Assembly: GCA_021835265.1 (NCBI GenBank)
Contig: JAKBQK010000431.1
Coordinates: forward strand, 1 to 11,273
Direction of reading: 5' to 3'
Source: Thermoplasmata archaeon
GTDB lineage: Archaea > Thermoplasmatota > Thermoplasmata > Thermoplasmatales > Thermoplasmataceae
DNA length: 11,273 bases
The notes under the pieces are model-generated. The model was not told the origin of the DNA. It ran no database searches and saw only the letters and a list, made by a program, of their open reading frames with translations. This document shows positions 6,577 through 11,273 of the stretch, in pieces. A program made the position numbers and the translations under genes. The number at the start of each line of letters is the position of its first letter. Position 1 is the stretch's first letter.

Positions 6577-7533
6577 TTACAGTCTTTTATTTGTGCTTGA
6601 TTTTTTCTTCTTATAAGTTCTCAGACTTGGGTTGGCAATTGTATCTAATCCCAAGCTTATGAGCCCAAATCCTATGCCGATTATGGCAATTGTGAGTCCT
6701 GGAGGTATGAACCACCACCATTCACCAAGAAGGATCGCAGAATAATTGTTGGCATAATATAAAATTGAACCTAACGAAATAATAGTTTCGTTCCCTAAAC
6801 CTAAAAATAATAAGCTTGTTTCAAGAAGCACAGCAAAAATTACCAAATTTGTAAAAACATAACCTATGTATGAAAGGAGAGAGGGTAGAATTTCCTTAAA
6901 TATAATTGAAAATGTAGATTCACCTGTATGTTTTATAAACCGTATATAATCTCTGCCAGCTATTGACATCACTTGTGATCTTATTGTTCTAGCTCCAAAC
7001 GCCCATCCTGTAATTACAATAACAGCTACAAGAGACAATAATCCAAGATTACTATGCGAAGCTTGAAGATCTGATGATATTATGATTGCAAGTGGTAACC
7101 CCGGTATTAATAAGAAAACATTTATGAAGAAAGCTAGCACTTCATTCTTTGTACCACGGTAATAACCACTCAATAAACCCACCACAACTGCCACAGCTAA
7201 GGCTAAAGCTGCACCTAACAGGGCAATTTCCATAGTTGGAAGAATCCCTACGAGAAATTGGGACAGTATATCGTTACCAAAAAAATTCGTCCCCAAAAGA
7301 TGTGAATTTGAAGGCGGTAAATTAGAGGCAAAACTTTGTTGAGGATTGTATGGATGGAAAAAATAGCCTAAAATTGCTAGAAACATTGTTGCACTTACAA
7401 TTATAATACCAGCAAACAAAAAATGATTTGAGACAAACTTCCTAAAAAAGTTCGTTTTAAAATTATTAATGTTTGCGTCTTCTTTTATACCATCTATGTT
7501 GTGGTTTCCTATCATATTTTCCATGTATATCAT
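6577..7533 (-). CDS. DppC/OppC-like ABC transporter permease
   Basis: An integral membrane subunit of 318 residues in the binding-protein-dependent permease family (BPD_transp_1). With the DppB-like protein it forms the translocation pore. A hydrophilic N-terminus (1-35) precedes the first helix (about 38-58). Then comes HLLGTNFFGNDIL (78-90), the counterpart of the H-x-L-G-T-D-x-x-G-R-D signature of OppC/DppC proteins, with Asn in place of the usual Asp and Arg. The core transmembrane domain runs from about 98 to 297. The EAA-type coupling loop that docks on the ATPase is GRDYIRFIKHTGES...ILP (193-217), and the C-terminus is basic. The ATG overlaps the previous stop codon by 4 bases (ATGA), so translation is coupled. 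A second ATG at 7524 lies 10 bases after a GAGAGG motif (plus 7535-7540), while the first is only 1 base from it, so the true start may be 7524 (315 residues). It is the last gene of its operon, convergent with the ATPase gene. Confidence 0.92.
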   Translation of the reverse strand: MIYMENMIGNHNIDGIKEDANINNFKTNFFRKFVSNHFLFAGIIIVSATMFLAILGYFFHPYNPQQSFASNLPPSNSHLLGTNFFGNDILSQFLVGILPTMEIALLGAALALAVAVVVGLLSGYYRGTKNEVLAFFINVFLLIPGLPLAIIISSDLQASHSNLGLLSLVAVIVITGWAFGARTIRSQVMSIAGRDYIRFIKHTGESTFSIIFKEILPSLLSYIGYVFTNLVIFAVLLETSLLFLGLGNETIISLGSILYYANNYSAILLGEWWWFIPPGLTIAIIGIGFGLISLGLDTIANPSLRTYKKKKSSTNKRL

Positions 7534-8513
7534 GCCTCTCTTATTCTTGGGTCAAGACGATAATACAAAAGATCCATAACAAAATTAGCCACTAATACTG
7601 CAATTATAATGAGAAAAAAAGCTGTCTCCAGTACTGGAAAATCTTCATTTATAACCGCATTGTAAATATCGAAACCGAGACCGGGATAGGAGAAAACCAT
7701 TTCAACTAGAATACCTCCCCCTATTATGTTGCCCAAGCTCAATGCAAACCCAGTTAAATTAGGTAAAATGGCATTTTTCTTAGAGTACGATATTATCTTC
7801 TCTTTCTTCAACCCGGCAATTTCTGCGTATTTCAAATAATCTTCGTTCAGAGTTGATATAGTATTATTTCTCATACCTAAATACCAAGCTCCATAGGAAG
7901 CTAGAATAAGAGTGGATAGAGGTAGAATTATATGAGTAAGTACAGAAAAAAAGAAAGCTGGTGACAGATATGCAACAAGATGACTGTAGGCGCCAGACTC
8001 AGGGAAAATATGATTTTTGATTGAAAATATATATAGGAATAATAAAGCCATCCAAAAATACGGGAATGAATAGAAAAACAAAGACATAACAGATACAGTT
8101 CCATCTCTTTTAGATGCCCTTTGATGGGCTGATTTAAGACCCAGGTAATTGCCTATCATAAAACTTAAAATGAGAGCAGTTCCGAAAAGAAGTATCGTCC
8201 ACACTATACTTTGTCTGATTATATCTATAGCTGGTGTCGGATAGTACTGAATTGATGTCCCAAATTTTCCTGAAAATATATTAACTACGAAAGTTAAAAA
8301 CTCTGAAGTAATAGGACCATTTGTAAATCCTAGTGAATCCTTTAGCGAAGTAATTTGTTGCGAGGTTAGCGATGTTGTTTGAGAAAGAGAACCTATAACT
8401 GCATCAACTGGATTACCGGGCATTAAATGTGGAATTAGGAAATCTATGAACAATATAAACCAAAAAGAAAAAAAATAAAAAATAGATTTCCGAATAATAT
8501 ATTTTGGAATCAT
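7530..8513 (-). CDS. DppB/OppB-like ABC transporter permease
   Basis: An integral membrane subunit of 327 residues that forms half of the import pore. Family hallmarks are the first helix (about 10-30) leading into PHLMPGNPVDAVIG (28-41), and the core domain with helices from about 100 onward. The coupling loop EDYLKYAEIAGLKKEKI...NAILP (224-251) is a near-canonical EAA motif with G234 and P251. EMVFSYPGLG (271-280) and the C-terminal D-L-L-Y-Y-R-L-DPRIR (314-325), both standard in OppB/DppB, follow. The length is usual for the family. The gene starts 6 bases after the binding-protein stop codon and has GAGG (plus 8525-8528) 11 bases before its ATG, so it relies on a Shine-Dalgarno site as an internal operon gene. 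Its stop overlaps the start of the next permease. The substrate is not readable from the sequence. Confidence 0.94.
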   Translation of the reverse strand: MIPKYIIRKSIFYFFSFWFILFIDFLIPHLMPGNPVDAVIGSLSQTTSLTSQQITSLKDSLGFTNGPITSEFLTFVVNIFSGKFGTSIQYYPTPAIDIIRQSIVWTILLFGTALILSFMIGNYLGLKSAHQRASKRDGTVSVMSLFFYSFPYFWMALLFLYIFSIKNHIFPESGAYSHLVAYLSPAFFFSVLTHIILPLSTLILASYGAWYLGMRNNTISTLNEDYLKYAEIAGLKKEKIISYSKKNAILPNLTGFALSLGNIIGGGILVEMVFSYPGLGFDIYNAVINEDFPVLETAFFLIIIAVLVANFVMDLLYYRLDPRIREA

Positions 8514-8519
8514 TTGAAC

Positions 8520-10343
8520 CTATTCCTCTTTCTTCCTTCTTTTAACCACCGTGTACCCAGTTGCTGCGAGGATTGCCACAATCACTATAGCTATAACACC
8601 ATAATCCAGTATACTCAATGGGGAATGCGATGCTACTAAAGTGCTATATACAGAAAGAATCGGGACTGCAATAGAAATCAGGCCAAATCCATTGGCCAAA
8701 AGTGCATCTTTGAAGGAAGTTTGATTGATGCCTGCATATCCTTTAGTATTAAATTCATTTTGAGATATTGTCATTGCCAATGGAATGGATGGTGTATCGT
8801 TCAAGAGGATGCTTACTGCCTTATTTATATATTCCCTCTGCCCGGAAAGTGTCGTTTGTTGATCTGCTAGATTGATATCTGTAGTTACATTTGAATTATT
8901 AAACCTAGAATAATCTCCTGTTGCAGAGGTCCCAATAGGTTCATTCCAATAACTTGAAAATGATTCATTAAGCGCCCCTATAGGATTAATGGAGCTCGCT
9001 AAATAAGCCAACCCCGCACTGTAGTTACCATCGTAAACATTTGCATAGAATATAGATCCACTAGGAGTGTAAACTGATGTTTTTATGCCAAACGAGTCAA
9101 GTTCAAGTTTCATAGTATTTAGATTCGCGACAACATTAGATGCCGCTCCATTGCCAGACAATGTTATAGATAGGACTGTTCCATTTTTTGCTGCCCAATA
9201 ACCATTGCCGTTTTTAGTAAACCCAGCACTGGTTAAAATTTTTGAAGCATATGAAAGATTGTAATTATAATACGAACCATTAGAATATTTTGCCAACATT
9301 GAAGGTTCTAAGTAATTATTTAATGCAGGTATAACAAAATTTCCAGCTGGTGGCTGTAAAGATTCATTCGAAAGAGTTTCTCTGTTTACTGCAAATGCTA
9401 TTGCAGTTCTAACGCTTACGTTGCTTAGAGGCCATTCCATATTGTTTAGATATAGCATGAAAAATCCAGATGGTGGCGTGAAATAAAAATGATTTGAACT
9501 TTGAGTAGCCCAAGTGGGAGCGTCAGCATCAAAAGCTCCAGATAGCCAGTTGATATTACCACTGGTTAGTGCATTTGCCTCAGCGGTTACTGTTGGGTAT
9601 GACGGTATTATAATTTCCGACAAATGTTTCCCTGAATAAGGGTAATAAGAATTCCACTTAAATTCAAATTGGCTGGATGATATAGAAGTTGCTACAAAGG
9701 GACCGGTACCTATTGGATTTGTGATAGTTGTTGAGTATGGGCTTGTAATGTTAATCCATTGACCTGGAAATATGATTGGCTGGGACATTATCCTATATAA
9801 GTTTGTGTACGCAGTATTATCTAAATAAAACGAAACTTTTTCTGGGCCGGTTCTAGCTACTGACTTGATAAATGACGAAAGACCCTGACTGTCTATTTTA
9901 CTGTTGTCCATTACATAATGGAAGCTAAAAATAACATCCGAAACATTTAAAGAAGCTCCATTATTATATTCTAATCCAGATTTTAATGTGAATGTGACAT
10001 TAGTAAGATTAGAGCTATATGAATATGAGGTAGCGACCGCAGGTTGAGGATTTTCACCATTCATCAAATACATTAACGGTTGATACACAAGGGATAATGC
10101 AGTTGTCTGGTACGGTGATGAAGCGATTCCACTAAATGGATTAAGATTAGGAGTAAATGACCCATAGCTATCTACGGCTAGATAGAATGCGGACCCGGAA
10201 CTAGTATTGTTTGAACTAACGTCGTTTAAAAATGATTGGCTAACGTTCCCCGATCTTGACATTGTAACAGGTGAAAAAAACATTACAACGGTTACAAAGA
10301 CAACTACTATTGTGCCTATTTTAAGGATTGAACTATTATTCAT
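8520..10343 (-). CDS. Membrane-anchored solute-binding protein, family 5 (SBP_bac_5; Opp/Dpp type)
   Basis: The 607-residue extracellular receptor of the importer, which captures the substrate and delivers it to the permeases. An N-terminal hydrophobic segment (about 7-25) is a signal peptide or anchor. The family 5 domain covers about 55-550 and shows NPIGTGPF (209-216) and W-P-L-S-N-V-S-V-R-x-A-I-A-F-A-V-N-R (304-321), both typical. A C-terminal helix (about 577-600) followed by KRRKKEE is a stop-transfer anchor. There is no lipobox cysteine and in fact no cysteine at all. About 20 N-x-S/T sequons are spread along the outer domain (for example N46, N112, N133, N198, N308, N355, N485, N540), as expected for a glycosylated archaeal surface protein. 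The ligand may be a peptide or an oligosaccharide; archaeal relatives bind either. This is the first gene of the operon with the two permeases. Confidence 0.9.
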   Translation of the reverse strand: MNNSSILKIGTIVVVFVTVVMFFSPVTMSRSGNVSQSFLNDVSSNNTSSGSAFYLAVDSYGSFTPNLNPFSGIASSPYQTTALSLVYQPLMYLMNGENPQPAVATSYSYSSNLTNVTFTLKSGLEYNNGASLNVSDVIFSFHYVMDNSKIDSQGLSSFIKSVARTGPEKVSFYLDNTAYTNLYRIMSQPIIFPGQWINITSPYSTTITNPIGTGPFVATSISSSQFEFKWNSYYPYSGKHLSEIIIPSYPTVTAEANALTSGNINWLSGAFDADAPTWATQSSNHFYFTPPSGFFMLYLNNMEWPLSNVSVRTAIAFAVNRETLSNESLQPPAGNFVIPALNNYLEPSMLAKYSNGSYYNYNLSYASKILTSAGFTKNGNGYWAAKNGTVLSITLSGNGAASNVVANLNTMKLELDSFGIKTSVYTPSGSIFYANVYDGNYSAGLAYLASSINPIGALNESFSSYWNEPIGTSATGDYSRFNNSNVTTDINLADQQTTLSGQREYINKAVSILLNDTPSIPLAMTISQNEFNTKGYAGINQTSFKDALLANGFGLISIAVPILSVYSTLVASHSPLSILDYGVIAIVIVAILAATGYTVVKRRKKEE

Positions 10344-10364
10344 TCCATTGTGATGCGAATCAAT

Positions 10365-10377
10365 GTTATTAAACTTT
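10365..10377 (-). promoter_or_regulatory. TATA box of the binding protein-permease operon
   Basis: On the minus strand AAAGTTTAATAAC contains TTTAATA centred at about 10370, some 25 bases before the likely transcription start at or beside the ATG (10343). A purine-rich GAAAAAG precedes it, in the place of a BRE element. No Shine-Dalgarno motif is seen before this ATG, in agreement with a leaderless first gene. Confidence 0.5.
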
Positions 10378-10695
10378 TTCTATAAAATATTACGGTAAAA
10401 ATTTTTACTTTTACGACGCATCTTTACATCTATCTGACGTGTTATCTCCATAAACAGACTCTCACATACTGGCTGAATCTCTGATCCTTTTTTCGAATAA
10501 TGTGTAGTCAGTGATCCAACAGTCCCTGGATCAGATCAAAACCTTTCTGAAGATATCGTGAAACACCTTGAGCTTTTGTACATGCTCAAGATAGATGAAT
10601 AATGGAAGACATCCGAGATGCCGAAGAAAATCTGAAACATAATAGAAGCCCTTGAGATGCCCATTATGCAAAATAGTAGGAGTTAGAGTTAAAGA
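10378..10695. other. Intergenic region with two hairpins and no convincing gene
   Basis: No frame here resembles an intact gene. Two perfect inverted repeats stand out: TGATCC/GGATCA (10512-10533, 6-bp stem) and CTTGAGC/GCTCAAG (10567-10590, 7-bp stem), each around a 10-base loop. An 8-mer, GAGATGCC, occurs twice (10616-10623 and 10654-10661). The plus strand has short helical-looking peptides in changing frames, such as DIVKHLELLYMLKIDE followed, one frame over, by MEDIRDAEENLKH. This could be a gene decayed by frameshifts, or chance. Composition looks less AT-rich than in the neighbouring operon, similar to the IS debris near 1700-2200. Confidence 0.4.
10567..10590. repeat. Perfect 7-bp inverted repeat with a 10-base loop
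   Basis: CTTGAGC (10567-10573) pairs with GCTCAAG (10584-10590) around TTTTGTACAT. The stem has four G-C pairs, so it stands out in this AT-rich setting. It is about 106 bases past the stop of the dehydrogenase gene in that gene's direction, too far for an obvious terminator and without a T-run. Confidence 0.4.
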
Positions 10696-11273
10696 CTAAA
10701 TTACGTCGTCCTTGATTTCACTAGGATCTGGCTTTCTTGAAATAGTTCTTCCACCATCGATAATAATTTCATTTCCTGTCATAAATGAATTGTCATCTGA
10801 TGCCAGAAATGAAAGAAGTTTGGCAACTTCAATTTTTCTACCCATTCTGCCAATAAGAGTGGCGGCTCTCTTGTTTAAGTCTTCCGGGGCCTCATTTTCA
10901 TCAGCCTTTGCATAAATTGGTCCTGGCATAACCAGTGTCACAAGTATTCCATAAGGTGAGAGATCTACCGCCATGCTTTTGGTAATGGATCTTAATGCAC
11001 CTTTTACTGTGGAATATGCAAACGAAGAATCCAACGGGAAAAATGATTGTACCGCTCCTATGTTTATTATGTGTCCTCCACGTTTTTTCTTTATCAAATT
11101 TTTTGCAAAATGTTTAGAAAGCATCAGTACGGAAGTTAGATTCAGGCTCAGCATATTGTCCCATTCATCCATACTCAGGTCAAGAACACTGTATCTGGAA
11201 TTTTTTGAAGCGTTGTTTATTAGAACATCAAATGTTTGGTCTGATTGCCCGATCCACTCCGATAGTTCAATCA
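10696..11273 (-). CDS. Short-chain dehydrogenase/reductase (SDR), partial: N-terminus beyond the window
   Basis: An NAD(P)-dependent oxidoreductase of the classical SDR fold. The reading frame stays open from the TAG stop at 10696-10698 to the window edge, giving 191 residues. The Met codon at 11172 is not the start, since the frame above it reads DVLINNAS (residues 15-22 of the visible part), the SDR N-N-A-G motif. Further motifs are the catalytic Asn (N44, SLNLTS), the Tyr and Lys of the active site in YSTVK (Y86, K90), MPGPI (115-119) after strand 6 and MTGNEIIIDGG (164-174) near the C-terminus. The Rossmann T-G-x3-G-x-G cofactor motif lies outside the window. The usual catalytic Ser, 13 residues before the Tyr, is Ala73 (GAVQS), with Ser76 three residues later. 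The substrate is unknown; a sugar or polyol would suit the neighbours. It lies upstream of, and in the same direction as, the transporter operon, but 352 bases away. Confidence 0.88.
   Translation of the reverse strand, partial: IELSEWIGQSDQTFDVLINNASKNSRYSVLDLSMDEWDNMLSLNLTSVLMLSKHFAKNLIKKKRGGHIINIGAVQSFFPLDSSFAYSTVKGALRSITKSMAVDLSPYGILVTLVMPGPIYAKADENEAPEDLNKRAATLIGRMGRKIEVAKLLSFLASDDNSFMTGNEIIIDGGRTISRKPDPSEIKDDVI

Noticed and set aside
11170..11172. Methionine codon as the start of the dehydrogenase
   Set aside because: The frame continues upstream with the conserved N-N-A-S motif to the window edge, so the gene is simply cut by the window.
1..11273. CRISPR array, tRNA or rRNA genes
   Set aside because: No regularly spaced repeats and no tRNA- or rRNA-like stretches were seen on either strand.

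Overview
The window is about 11.3 kb of AT-rich DNA, most likely from an archaeon and plausibly an acidophilic Thermoplasmata member (Ferroplasma, Cuniculiplasma, Picrophilus or Thermoplasma relatives). The signs are TATA-like boxes centred about 25 bases before start codons (leaderless or nearly leaderless transcripts), a solute-binding protein held by a C-terminal membrane anchor with a basic tail and carrying about 20 N-glycosylation sequons, and ISH3-like transposase debris. The exact genus cannot be settled by eye.

Layout, left to right. A major facilitator transporter (86-1453, +) is followed by an insertion-sequence graveyard (about 1612-2206). There the C-terminal ends of two unrelated transposases, IS1634-like on the minus strand and ISH3-like on the plus strand, meet at their broken 5' ends. 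Next is a cytoplasmic family 31 glycoside hydrolase of the alpha-xylosidase/YicI type (2396-4453, -). It is divergently paired, across a 97-base promoter region, with a fused OppD-OppF type ABC ATPase (4551-6395, +). Facing the ATPase is a three-gene operon on the minus strand: a membrane-anchored family 5 solute-binding protein (8520-10343), a DppB-like permease (7530-8513) and a DppC-like permease (6577-7533). A 352-base gap without a convincing gene then separates this operon from the C-terminal 191 residues of a short-chain dehydrogenase (10696 to the window edge, -).

How the genes may work together. The binding protein, two permeases and double ATPase form one complete Opp/Dpp-family importer, although its genes are split into two convergent transcription units. 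In archaea this transporter family carries oligosaccharides as well as peptides. Because the ATPase shares its promoter region with an intracellular alpha-glycosidase, the simplest reading is uptake of an alpha-linked oligosaccharide (perhaps alpha-xylosides or maltooligosaccharide-like glycans) followed by hydrolysis inside the cell. The MFS carrier and the dehydrogenase could handle the released monosaccharides. This link is inference from gene order; no substrate can be read from the sequence.

Nothing here is clearly a new type of system. The observations most worth checking are the fused IS remnants, the split transporter paired with a GH31 enzyme whose specificity loop differs from YicI, the alanine at the usual catalytic serine position of the dehydrogenase, and structured but unexplained DNA in two intergenic regions.
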